Both the position numbers and the translations under genes were made by a program. From Caprimulgus europaeus (lineage: Eukaryota > Chordata > Aves > Caprimulgiformes > Caprimulgidae), in contig OU015540.1 in NCBI GenBank assembly GCA_907165065.1, forward strand, positions 3,208,001 through 3,272,000: a stretch of DNA of 64,000 nt, in the 5' to 3' direction. A model generated the notes under the pieces. It was given only the letters and a program-made list of their open reading frames with translations. It made no database searches and had not been told where the DNA came from. Positions 43,497 through 56,069 of the stretch are shown one piece after another; the stretch's first letter is position 1; each line of letters begins with the position of its first letter.

Positions 43497-43639
43497 AGGC
43501 TTAATCCTCCGGAGCGGGGGAGAAGGAAAAGGAGGAGGCTGCTGCCTTCTTTATAGTTTTGATTTTTTTTTTTCTCTTTTCCAGCCTCATAGGATCAGAT
43601 TAACCCCCCTCCCCTCCACACACACACACACCCCAGCCC

Positions 43640-46600
43640 CAGTGCTCCCAGCTCTCCACCAGCGCTGCACTGGGGAGATGATGCCGGAGTCAGCACTGGG
43701 TGGGATGCGGGGTCTCGCCATCGCCGATGAGCTGGGTGGGATGAGCTGGGTGGGCTCCCGCGGCAGCAGGGATGGGAAAGCAAGAGGGAGGTAGCGACGG
43801 GGCGGGGGGAGGCAAATGAACAAATCACACCTGCAGCTTTCAGCGCGCCGTAGCCAGCTGCAACCCAGGCAGGAAAAATCCAGGCGCGCGAGCTCCCAGC
43901 GCCGCGCATCTGCGGGGATTTGGGCGCACGGTGAGCTGATGGCAGCTCCTCACCGGCAGGGATTCATTTCGGAGGGTTTATTTTAGGGAAGAGGGAAAAG
44001 GAGATGGTAACAAAGAGCAATCCTTCCCTGCACACTGCTTTAACCATGGGGTCAATAAAATCCGGCGCAGAGGTGAGGAAGGGGAGCTGGTCCCCTCAGG
44101 AAGGGAAGCACAGCGCTGCTTGCCAAGCAGGGCTTTGGTGGCCTCGGCACACAGGGATACCCGTGTCCTGTCACCAGCGATGCCTGTGCAGGCTGGCTGG
44201 GATCGCTGCTGTGCAGCTCAGTGTGTGCTGGCTCCTGCCCAAAGGGTGCAAACGCCCAGCCCTGCCTCCTCCCACCACTCTGCTCTCAGCCGCTCTTTAA
44301 TTGAACTAAAGCTGTTCACCTTGATAACGCAGCACGGCAGCAAGTTTCCGAGCCGTACGCGGGGGGCTGGAGAGCTATTTGATCCACTTCCAAGGTGCTG
44401 CCTTTCAATTCAACCCCTTGCTCTTGAAGGATGGATAACCAGGCCCTCTCTTTTCCCTCTTAATTACCAGAGATAGCAGGCATCAAGCTGCAACACAGAC
44501 CAAACCTCGCAAGGGGACCCAGCATCTGCCAAAGCAGACCACTTGCTCTCATCTCCCTCGTCCCCTTTCTCCCCATCTTCATCCTCATCCTCATCCCCAT
44601 CCCCACGAGCCTGCTGTCTATAGCTAATACACCACAGCACGCTCACGACCACCTCCGACTTCACACGTGCCTCGCTGCGGGATGGTAAACTGAGCTGGGA
44701 GCTCACAGCTCTCCAGGGACTCGATATTTATCCCCCGTAACCATCAATTCCCCCCATCCCTTCCCCTGGAAGAAGAGCTCCTCCACCATTTGGCACCACG
44801 GGCTGCGACTGCTGCCCTAGTAAAGCCAAAGTGGGACATACCTAATGGACATCACCCCTAGTTTCTCCTCTGGGGTTGAGAGAAGACTAATGGTTTTGTT
44901 ATTTTTACAGTACAAATCCATAAATTCAGCAATCTGGTCCATCTGGGTTGTTTCCCAGCTCTGGTATGTTTGAAATCCCCACCTCTGGGAGTCCTGTGAT
45001 TTCAGGAGAACCTCAACCCTGCTCTTCATAAACCCTGACCTCGCTGTGGTGAGGAGGAAGGTTGAAACCACAGACCCCTGAGAACCCCATATGTAAATTA
45101 AATCACCACCAAACACTTTGGGTTTTTTTAAGCACTGTGATTTTTCCGATAACTTCATAGTTCTGTGACTCTGATTTATGAGTTCACAAAGGCTGATTTA
45201 ACGACTTCTCAGCACTTCTGAGGTGCCAGCACCCACGTTACCTCCATTTGCATGACATGGTGGCATCTGTCTCTGCCCAACCACTTGGCTGGGTGGGAGA
45301 CCATCACCAATCTCAGCAATTAACTTTACTCATTAAAGCCTCTGAGCTCATAGAAGATGGTGCCACAGAGTTGTGGGGATGGGAAAGTTTCCATCTTTTT
45401 GATGAAAGTCCAAGGCTTCCCTGGAAGGAACCCCCAACTCCTGCCCTGGAGTGGCTAAAAAATAATGACTCATTACAATGTCATTCCTGGAGCTGCTAAA
45501 ACAAAAGCGCTCCAGCTCCATCCGTGTCTCACAACTGCAGTTTACAACGATAAGGCTTCCTCCTCCATGCTGAGAAAAATGAGCTTTTCCCCACCACCAG
45601 CCTCCCCTTCCACACAGCCCTGCCATGCTCCACTGGCCCGGGGTCTCCACGACCTCCCCGGCGCCTATGTGGGATGCTCTGAGCCAGCTCTTCCTCATTC
45701 TTCTTCCTCTCATCCCTCTTCACGGCTGATTTTCCCCAACAATCCCAATGGATTGCTCTTGTCCCCTGGCCAAGGGTGACACCTCACAGCCAGTGCCACA
45801 TGTCCCATGCTCACAGCTCCTTGCAGGCAGGGAGCAAGTAGTCCTGCCTCAACTCTCATCAAGCACCGTGCACCAGCTCCGAGCGCATCCGATGGATTTT
45901 CATTTCCTAACTTTGCCCTTCGGGCTATTTCTAACGAGCTTCCTCGTGCTTAGAAAAAAAAAAAATAAAAGAATCCTTCATCTTGCAGCGTGGTGTCGGA
46001 GCGGGAGCGCTCGGGACGATTGTGCCTGCAAGGAGGCTCAAAATTAATTATATCGCAGCCACTTTAGGTAGGGGGGACATCACGCTGACCTCCTCAGAGT
46101 GCTTCCTGCCTGGGACACAGGCAACAGCCAGAAACCCCTTCCCAGAGCAAACAGGCTTCTTTTGGCCTTGGAAGATGTATTTGCCCAGTGTGATGTTCTG
46201 CCAGTGCAGCACGGACCTGGGCGAGGAGCCACCGATGTCCTCTTGTGACCCCATCCCCTCGCCACACGCCACATCCCCAGCCCCAAGCCCCCCGTGTAGC
46301 CTCTGCCCGCAGCACTGGCTCCATCCACCCTCCTGGACTCATCCTTCCCATTGAGAGAGAGGAATTGCTCCTGGGCATCTTCGTTTCCACTAATCAGATG
46401 TTTCAAGGTTTCTCAGCACCTGGCACATCACTGCCTCACACCACCACCCCCTCCGAGGCCGGCCCCGCTCCCGCGGCGTGCCGAGGCCCCCGACATCTTG
46501 AAGGCTTTCCTTGGTGGGAGAGCAGTGATTATTTCTCTCAAAAGGTCTCTTATAATGGAAACCATCTCTCCATCCCTCCTTGGTCTCCTCCTGCCGTGAC

Positions 46601-49600
46601 CCAGGCTCCGTCGAGAGGAGCTCTGCTCCGAGTCAGCGCCGTGTTTCCATGGAAAGAGTGAATAGCAGAGTCTTCCCAGTGGTTTATTAGAATTCCTTTT
46701 ACTTCGATGGAGAGTTTTTAGAGCAAAGTAAAAAGGCTTTAATGTGGGGCTAATGGAGCCCCTGGGAAGTCCAGGAAGGAAATCTCCCCTGGAGAAGAGG
46801 AGGCGTGAGGAGAGGGAGGGCAACTTTCAAGACAAATTCCTGGACAGGTTGAAATTTTTTTGCAGAAGCCATCTCAGGCAGCGAGAAATGGAAATGAATG
46901 TTTGTTTTATTTTTAACAGATGTTACAAAAGACCTGCCAGTAATTCAGCCAACGATGCAAAAACCAAGATCCTACTCACTTTTCCCGGCATGTCTTCCAT
47001 CCCCTCCCTCTCCTGCTTGGGAAGAACTCTTATTTGCATTTAGCATATCATATTTTTTTAAAAAATATATTAAGCAATAAAATAACAATCATAAGCCACT
47101 TCATTTCCTCCCTCCCTAAGGCTTTGGTTTCAGTTTAAATCCTTGGTTGTAGCAGCTATTAATTGTTATTAATAATTTTTTCTGTCTCCTCACATTTCCC
47201 AAGTCCATCTGTTTGCCCACTTTGGGGGTTTTGCTCTTTCCAGGTCCCCCATCCCGCTCTCTCCGTGCTGTTCTCCCAAGGAACGTGACAACTCTTGACT
47301 CTACAAAGTGTTTGGAGCCTTGCAACTGCTGCTCCCTGCCTGGGGACGCCTCAGTGTGAAATCCAGCCTGCAGCCTCCTCTTTTTTGGGAAAATACAGGA
47401 ATTTGGCTGTGGTTAAGAGATGGGGAGATGGAAAGGGGAAGAGGTACAATGGGGGAGTCCTAAAACCAACCAGCCAGTGCCTGGGACAGGAGTAAGAGTC
47501 CAATACTCTGAAAACCAAGATGCAGAAGCCCATTCACACACACGCACCACAGTACTTGGTTGGTTGGTGGGCAACTTCCAAGTCAATCTAAAACCAACCA
47601 TGATGCCAGAGCGGTGTTTGGGGTGAAATACAGCATTTGTGAGTGTCACAGACAAAAACCAGACCTGGGAGGCCAGTGACAGTGCTGGGCAGAGGAGCCC
47701 TGAGTCCCACAGATGCCAGATCACCTGAAAATGAGCAAGTTTGGCAGCTCCTGGTTTAACTCTTGACTGCAAAACACAAGTTGCAGTGGCTCTCCCTTTT
47801 CACACCTAACCATGGAAAACCACTTTTCTCCTGTCCATACCTGGCTTTTCAAAAAGCAAGGTCCCATAGAAAACTGGATGGGGCAAATCCACATGCAGGT
47901 CATGCCTCCTGAATATATCCCACGCAGGAACACCTGGGAGAGGTGACAGCTTTTTTTGCACAAGGGACAGCGCTCTTCCAGCTCAGACTCACAAGACAAA
48001 GGGCAGGAAATCCCGGGTGATTTTCTGCCTCATTTCTCGTTAGCACCCCTGCATGCCCAGCCCCGAACCAGGCAACTCCACAGCCTGTCATCCCACACAC
48101 CAGCACACCGGATTCACACTGAGTTGATGTCTTGTCTGTAGGATCCCAAGCCGGAAAGGAGGAGATGGGCTGTGGAGAACAGCTACAGGGCAGCACTGAT
48201 ACAAACGGGGTGTCCCTGAACCCTTCATAAATCCTAAACCCTGCCTGATTTCCAGGCAGAAAATGGCATCCGTGTGCATTTCCAGGTGACGGGGGAAAAC
48301 TGGTTGTTTTCACTGAGCTTTCTCCTCTTCCCATTACAATTCTGCACCTGGTTAGCAACTGTCGGAAAGAGGTTAATCACAGTCCTTAAATCAGGAACCT
48401 CGTTGCGGTATGCTCGGGATGCACATCTGTGCTCTCCACGCATGGCTCATCCCCAGTGGCATTTGAGAGAAGGCAAGATGCCAAAAAAACCCAACCCAAC
48501 CCCAAAGAAGCTCAATCCCCTCCAAAATGAGCAACAAGCATCCCAGGGTGCAGGATCCCACTAATTCCTTGAGTGGCACATGTGAAGCACTCGCTGCGCC
48601 CCAAGCCCCACCACGGCTGTGGGTTAAAGGCACCGTGGTTAACGCGGTGTCGGCACAGTCGTTATGTCGCAGAAAAGGCTTTTTAGGGGTTTGGTTTTTG
48701 CTTGCTGGCCAGCCTTGTGATGGAGAGGAGGAGGTGTCACCTCAAAATGCCCAAGGAGCAGGGAGTGATCCATGGGGACCACAAGCACTCTCAACCCCAG
48801 ATCTGGAGCTCTGGCAATTGCCAACCGCCCAGCTTTCCTCCTGGTTTTCAAGCATTGCAAAGCCTTGCCTGGCCTTGCTATTTCTAGGCCTGTCCCAGGG
48901 GATCACCCTGCTCTCCCTGTTTTAGGAAAAAGAAGCATTTTGGAGCACCAGAGCCCTTTGGAGAAGGGCCTGGCTGGTGTTTGGCTGGGCCCTGGGCTGC
49001 TCGTGCTGCAGAGCCGGTGGCATTAACCGCAACCGCCGGAGACAGAGGCTGTTAGACGCGTGCACGCACACGCACAGCCCGGAAAATGGAGAGGAATCGA
49101 TCCCGGAGGCAAATCTCTTTTGTTCTAACCCCGCTGCTGTAACTGGATCTCCCCAGGTTCTCAGTTCAGGAACTGCAGTGGATCACATCGTTTTCATGCC
49201 TTCTCCAGGTGCCAGCTTGTCACATTCCCCTGTCACCAGCAGCAGGGAGGGGACGAGGGAGAAGGGGAGGCATTGCTCACAGCGCTTGTTTACCTCGCCG
49301 CCGCGCACGAGGGGTGCACGGCACTAATGAGGAAAAAAAAGCAGAGAGGGAGCAGATTGCAGATCCGCGGCATGAGACCACCCCCAACTCACAGGCTGCC
49401 CCTTTTTAACGAGGTCCCTCCATCCTCCTCCCCGCCAAGCTCCCCACGTCCCGGCAGCCTCCCGCCTTTCCCCGCTGTCTCGTTTTGACTGCAGAAATGC
49501 TGATTCACAGAGGCGTTTGGGAAGCAGAGACAGAAGCGACCCGGCTGCTGCTGCTGCTGCTGCCTGCGCAGGCAACGCTGCCCCTGCGTAACACCACCCG

Positions 49601-52090
49601 AAAGCACCCGACCTCCTCGGGTGCCTTTACACCGGTGATTAGCGACAACGAAGTCACTGCAGATTAATCCGCTCTGCGCCTATTCCAGCACCTCTTACCC
49701 AGCGATTCCCTCGCCTCTCAGCAAGGTGAACTCAGTCCTCCAGCTCCCCAGGAGAGCTCACACACTGAATTTTTCTCCCCTTTCTGCACAGAGGAAAGCA
49801 AGGTGAAAGATTTCACACCACGTGCCCAGCACCACACAGTGAGATGCCGGGATGGGGATGGCGGAGATGGAGCAGTGTGGGAGGTGGGGTGGACAGCACA
49901 TGGATCTCTGGGGAAGCACTTTGCTTTCCAAGTAGTAGGGCAAAGCAAACAGCACCCTGACCTGCCACTGTGCATGAGCCAGAGTCCTTGCCCAGGGATG
50001 CTTTGCTGCATCTCCTCCTTCCAGGGCAGCAAAACCTGCCTGGTCTCACCTCTTTCCTGCCAGCGAGGTGGATCTGGTGCGATCCCTGCCCGCAGCACGC
50101 CTGAAATCACAGACAGCAAAATGATGCTTTTTTGGGGCAGGCTGTGGGGACAGTGTTCCCACCAGCCTGGGGCAGACAAACGACTGCAAGAGCAAGGGCT
50201 GGCTGTCCAAGCGCCCTGCTTCTCCAAAGTCCAGGTCCCTTCCCTCTGGGACAACCATGACACCGTGCAGAAGAGCTCAGGTAAATAGATCCGACCTGTT
50301 TCACTCCATCCTGCGTGTTCAGTCACATTCAGCGACCCCCTTCACTTCTCCCCCCCTGGGGCCACATTTCACCCCAAAGTCACCTGCAGCTCCACCACGG
50401 ATGCGGCGACACAAATGCTCTGGGACCTCATGGGCTGAAAAGCACAACATGACACAGACCTTCCCATCACCTCCATGGTCCTCCCCATGACACAGCCAGC
50501 TCAGCACTGCTCGGACCAAGCAGGCTCCAGCCCAGAGCAGGTAATGTGGGAGGCAAACCCGGTGAGCCAAGCAGGGAAGTCATTATTGCATCTACCTCCA
50601 CAAGCTCACAGGCACACACTGGTCGGGTCTGGGGACACCAGGGCATCAGCAGGACATCCCTTGCCATCACTGTGCTGCTCCATCTGCAGCACCGAGGCTC
50701 AAAAACCAAACCCACCTTTTACTTTATTCCTCTCATGTTTTTTGCAGGGCTGTATCTAAGCCACACGGGTCCTCTGATCCTCTCTGCATGGGTGACCACC
50801 TGCCCACAGCTGAGTGGGGCAAGCTGGCCTGCTCATCTCAGCTCAGTGAAAAGCCATGGTGCATCTGAATAGATTTCCACCATGCAAATGTAAAGGCCCC
50901 AGTGGGTTTGAATAGGAGCCCTGGAGGTATTATCTCATCTGTGCCTCAAGGCAACCACCTGAATCCTTCCATGACTGCTGCACAAACCCAAAATGTCTCC
51001 AGTGGCTGGGGATTATGGACAGACCTTGCAGAGGACTGTCCAGGCCACCACAGCCCACAATGTCACCTCTCATATGCCCCCATGTGTGCCCAATCCTCAA
51101 AAAACAAGGCACAGTGATGGTAGGATGACTGAGGCCCAGATGCCAAGGCAGGAAACCAAGCTGAAGTTTTCACATTAATCATATCGAGCTCTATTCTTTT
51201 TCATCTGTTTCAAGGCAAGTCAAGAAGAGGATCACGCTCTCCCCTGGCAAACCACAGAGGATGACGTGAGCCTGTCTCTTGCATTGCAAGTAGAGTGTGT
51301 TAAGCAATTAGCAAGTAATCAGGAATTCAGATAGGGTGGGCAGGATACGATCCCTCAAAGCTCTGGCAGGAGCAAAACCCACCCTGGAGTTTCTCATCAG
51401 GCATGGAAGGCAGAAGAGGGAGCAGGGGCTGTTGGTGAGCTCTCGGTAAGCAGAGCAGACACCGTGCCAGGGGAGCTTGCTGCCATAAACCAGCTCGTGT
51501 TTAGCGTGTGCTGTAGCTAAGAGGCTCCAGGCATTCAAGCATAGATTTTCCCTCACTCATTCCCAACCTCAGGGAGGTGGCCAAGGCCATTCCAAGTGCT
51601 GGTCTTCAGGCATCCTGCATGTCCCATCCCTGGGCATTTTGGTGTTGCATTAACTCTGGCTGTTGTCACCAGTTTTACTCCCTGTAGCTCTACTGGTTTC
51701 TGCTTAGCATCCTCCCAGCAACCCACATCCTGCTCTCCTGGAAATCAGTGGCAAAACCAATGTGAGAGCAGGAGCAAACCTCCTGGGCTTGGTTTGGGAA
51801 GCTGATTCCACTTTGGTCTCCCAGTTCTGCTACAAACATGTCACACAAAGCCATGGCACTGCACACACACGGTACAGCACCATCTCACGACGCTGAGCTC
51901 CGCCGGCGTGTCATGCATCGAGAGCACCTTGGAGGAGGACACGTGCCTGCACAAAGCCTCCCCAGACACCTCTCAGTCCCCACAAGCACCCAACCAATCC
52001 TACAAGAAGACAGGACCGATTATCTCAGGGTGCAAGCTGCCAAGTTGGGTGCACACCTCCCTCTGGGCACAGGGCCGGGGGTGCAGGAGG
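43640..52090. other. Single-copy intronic sequence
   Basis: No coding exon, tRNA or other RNA gene recognised. There is a 6-base CATCCT/CATCCC array at 44575-44606 and an A-rich run at 45954-45965. The AT-rich stretch at 46880-47200 (TTTTTTTAAAAAATATATTA, GTTATTAATAATTTTTTC) is simple-sequence-like. Open frames, including one of 113 codons on the minus strand at 44817-45158, show no recognised family. Confidence 0.4.
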
Positions 52091-52100
52091 AGCCGGCGCG

Positions 52101-52165
52101 ACGAGCGCGGTTGCAGAGGGGACGAGCGGGTTGCAGAGGGGACGAGTGCGGTTGCAGAGGGGACG
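52101..52165. repeat. 20-22 bp tandem triplet (GACGAGCGCGGTTGCAGAGG)
   Basis: Three copies, the middle one lacking two bases. Each copy has GCGGTTGCAGAGGGG or GGGTTGCAGAGGGG, in a CpG-rich context. Confidence 0.9.
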
Positions 52166-52169
52166 CCTA

Positions 52170-55100
52170 ATCTGCCACCCGCCCTTTCTCCTCTCCATCG
52201 CCAAGGTAGCAGCAGACAATGCTATCTGCTGGGTTGTCAGCCGTCCCTCCTCCCCGCCGTCTCTTTAGCCAGAAAACTCTCCATCTGTCTCCAGATGGGG
52301 TGTTTCTACCACTCCAGTCAAACCGATTCAGAGGGGAACAATGATGCTTTGTTAACAAAACAATTTTTGTGTGTCAAGCCCTCCTTCTTGCGGTTTTTTT
52401 CCCCCCCCAGTCCCCAGTGGGTCAGCTTTGTGTGGCGTCCTACATTTTGTTGTTTCTTTCACATTTTAAAGGCTCCGTATTTGAGTACAAAAGGTGCCTG
52501 CGGAGCAGCTTTTATCTGCGAGGCAAGATTTGACACATACGCAGATCACAATTGCGACAGGAGGTTCGTGATGTGGTGGTTAAGGGTGGTGTCAGGACCT
52601 TCAGAGTGATGAAGCATTATTTCCAGTGATTTTTGCCTCCAGGATAAAAATTAGAGCTGGTCCTACGCTGCTTGTAAGGCTTCTGTGAGCTGGAATCCCC
52701 CAAGGGCTCATGGAAGGATCAGCAAGAGGAAGTTTGAGCTTGCTCTGGTGCAGGGCACGCATCAGCCGTGTCCATCTGTCCTTCTCCCATCTTCCTGTCC
52801 TTCTTGCATCCTCCTGTGCAGGACAGGGCATCTCTCTTGGCTTGCGAGGAGAAGGGATGGGTACATGGAGCAAATCTGCGTTCCTGTGAGTAAACCACAA
52901 CCCTCTCCCCAGCACAAACATCACAGTGGTCAGGAAGGCAAAACCTCAACCCTCCCGTGGCCAGAGCCACCAAGAGATCCTGGGATGTGCTCGACTTCTC
53001 CCTAGCTACCCAGGCTTGGATTATTCCCCTTGACCCACTCCCTCACCCAGCAGCAGGAAGGAGATCTCTCTTTTCTCCTTCCAGAGACATCACAACAGTG
53101 CAGGCCTCCAAGAAAATCAGCTCTTCCTTTTTTTTTTCCTCCCTTTTTTTTTGCCCTGAAGCAACACGCACACAAACCACCTTCTGCTCTGCACATAACC
53201 AGCAACTCACAGCAAATAACCAACTCCCTGGTTCCAAAGCAAACAGCTTTGTGTTCCTAAGCAGGCTGGCAATTTCTACACAAGTGGGACTCTTTTTTTC
53301 CAGCTCCCCCCACATTTGCAGGGAAGTTCCCTCCTCCTTCCTGTCCTCAGGTAACTGCATCTTCATGGAAACGCCAATATTTTTATGAGTCACCCCGTTT
53401 CTTCCCTCCTCCTCCTGCTCTGTGGCCAACACCCCTCTGCTTTTGAGATCAAAGCCGAAGGGGACCAGCTGTGGCGTGTCCTTTCCTCTCCAGCCCTTTC
53501 CATCTCCATTTGCAGCCGTCGCCAGCGTGAGCCCCTGCTGTTCTGACAGCGCTTTGTGCTGCCCGTTCAACGCCCGTGCCCGCCGTCTGCTCCCCTCCAT
53601 CCCGCTCCTGCCATCCCCGCGCCTGCTCCAGCCGCGCTGGGAATACAGGGAACCCTCTGGAGCTCTTGGCTTGGTGCCCTTCAATGTGCACGGGAGCTGC
53701 CCCACCAGCCACCCTGTCTGTCATGTGCTGCTTCTGGGAAAGAACTGTGCTCAGAGAAGGGAGAAATGGGAGAATCAGCTTCAACTGAAACCCCATCCTA
53801 ATTTCTGTCATGTTGGGAAAGTCCCCCACAGACCAGAGCACGAGACTGCATCTCCCTTCTGAAACAGCAGCTCCATGGGGACCTTCGCTCTGGGCTTCGT
53901 GTAACTTCAGCTGGCAAAGTCCAGGTGCTTCTGAGAAAACAGCTGAGGGAAAAGAAACCTCCCTCCATGTTCAACTGCTGCTGAACATCTCGCACAGCCT
54001 CCACGCTGCAGCAGGGATTTGCAATGCGACGCGGGATAATTAGTGCCAGGGATGCGCTCCTCGCTGCATCCAGGAAAACCTGTCCAGTTTTGGCTTCCAA
54101 GGGAGCATTTCTCCGGCACAACTGATGGAGCTTGCTTCCATTTGCAGCATCTCACAGGTCTGATGGGTCCATCTTGGGGGAGCACACCCCGATCTCCATG
54201 GCCTCTTGCCTTGACCACACCACATGCACCTCCCGGGTGCTGCGATCGTGTGTTGAGCAGCGTTGCAGTCCCCTCTTCCCAATGCCTCGCTGTAACCCCC
54301 AGCCAAAATCCAGCTTGGAGTTTTCTCTTCTACAAGGACTTTGAAGAAAGCATCACACAGAATTAAATCTCAGTGCTTTTTATATGTAAAACGCTGAATT
54401 TAGCTGCTAATGGCAATTCCCAGCAGAAAAGGATGGTTAGTAGTGGCTGGTATATTTATGAATACTTTTTAAGCAAATGCTGTGAGGCAGGAAATCTATC
54501 AGTCCTTGTGGAAAGCTCCCTGGTTTGCTGCTGCAGGCACTTAAATGCAAAGTTTCAACATGGCTTTTGCATTTTGTGCTCTGCTACACACATTCCTCTC
54601 GAATCTCCTCTCAGAAGTGGTTTCTCGGCCTCTCTCCCACGGTCACGGATATGTCACCGTGACCTGCCCCGCTCAGGGAGGGAGGCAGCATCTCTGTCCT
54701 TCACCAGACACTCCACTGACTTGTCAGTAAATAAAAGGCAAGGGATCTATTTGACTGGTCTCTGTAGCTGCTCTCTCTAAAGCTGACATATAAAATGCCC
54801 ATGTCCTGGATTTCTGGGAGGTTTTCACTGAGAGCACATTGTTTTTTCCCAGCAAAGCCAGGGAAGGATTTACAGTCGGTCAGCACAGCCAGATTGCTCT
54901 GCTTTCTCTTTCCTGGGACAGAAATCTAGTTTGAAACAGATTGCTAGCAGCTAAATGCAAGTTCCTTAGCAGCTTCCAGGGTGAAAATATTCCCTCTCCA
55001 GATCTCCTTTTATGTCCACAACACATCACTCCGGTGGAGGGCTCTCTTGCTAAGAAAAGCTGTGATAACTCCCAGCCTTGTCTCCAAAGTGGTTCAGGTA

Positions 55101-55830
55101 TGGGAGCCAGCTCCCCTGCAAGCATCTCTTGGTCCTACTGCCCAGCTGAGATGTCCTTAATTCCTCCATCTGTCCCCTCCAGGCTCTGGCTGGCTCAGCT
55201 CTCAGATGGTGAATACACACAGCAAGGCTGCTTCTCCTACATGTATGCTTCTCTCACAGCTTCAGAAGAGACGATGTCTGCTAAGTCCCCCAGCCCGTTC
55301 CTGGGTGCTTTCTGGGGCTTTCCATGCTAAACCGCCTTTGTCCCACGCACCTCATGCAGGCAGATAGGAGGTTCACACCAAAATCCACCGCTCCTCTACG
55401 CCTTTAAATGAACCAAAACAAAAAACAGATGGAAAAATCAAATGCTGGCAGTGTGAAGCATGTGGGTTGCACTTGCATCAGCCCTCCTGGAGCTGCAGGG
55501 TGTATTCCCTCTTGCTCTGAGGTCCCAGGGCAAAGCCAGTCTTCCCTAAAAGGGTTATTTAATCTCCCCTGCCAACCACCAAGGAGCATGGAGGTAGAAG
55601 GGACAGAGGGAAGGAAGGGAAAGCAAGAGGTGAGAGCAGACTTAGCGTTTCACACTTTAGGACAGTCCAGGAGGAACAGGACAATTTTGTCTTGCAAGCA
55701 GGATTTGCACGATGGTTGCACACCAAATTGCAGTGGGACAGCCATATCCTGGACACCGAGCTGCTTTGAACCGAGCTCCATCCATCCCACACACTCCCTG
55801 AGGCAGAGCCCCTGCAGAAGAAATAGCTGG
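52170..55830. other. Single-copy intronic sequence
   Basis: No gene recognised. Short T runs at 53126-53151 and a CpG-rich spot at 53565-53640. Nothing else can be supported. Confidence 0.4.
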
Positions 55831-55839
55831 TGACCACAG

Positions 55840-56060
55840 AATTAAGGCTGCGCCCTAATGAGCGCACGCCACTCTGCCAGACACGAGCCACCCGGGTGCC
55901 TTTAATATTGGGATTTCTTATGCGCTCAGTGCCTGACTTTGTAACCTTAATCATCTGGTTTTTAGCATTGTTTATGTGCAGGCATGAGCTTCTCTTCTTT
56001 TACTGTGACCTCTTCTTTTCACCATCGTTTTATGATAAACAATACCTTGACTTTTCCATG
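55840..56060. promoter_or_regulatory. Candidate conserved non-coding element
   Basis: Non-repetitive AT-rich sequence with GCCTTTAATATTGGG, ACCTTAATCATC, AGCATTGTTTATG, and TTTATGATAAACAATACC (forkhead/SOX-like cores). The call is based on composition only. Confidence 0.3.
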
Positions 56061-56069
56061 TCCCTCCTT

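Noticed and set aside
44817..45158. 113-codon minus-strand frame with ordinary-looking composition
   Set aside because: No recognisable family or motif and no splice-site or codon-bias support. A frame of this length is expected by chance in 64 kb.
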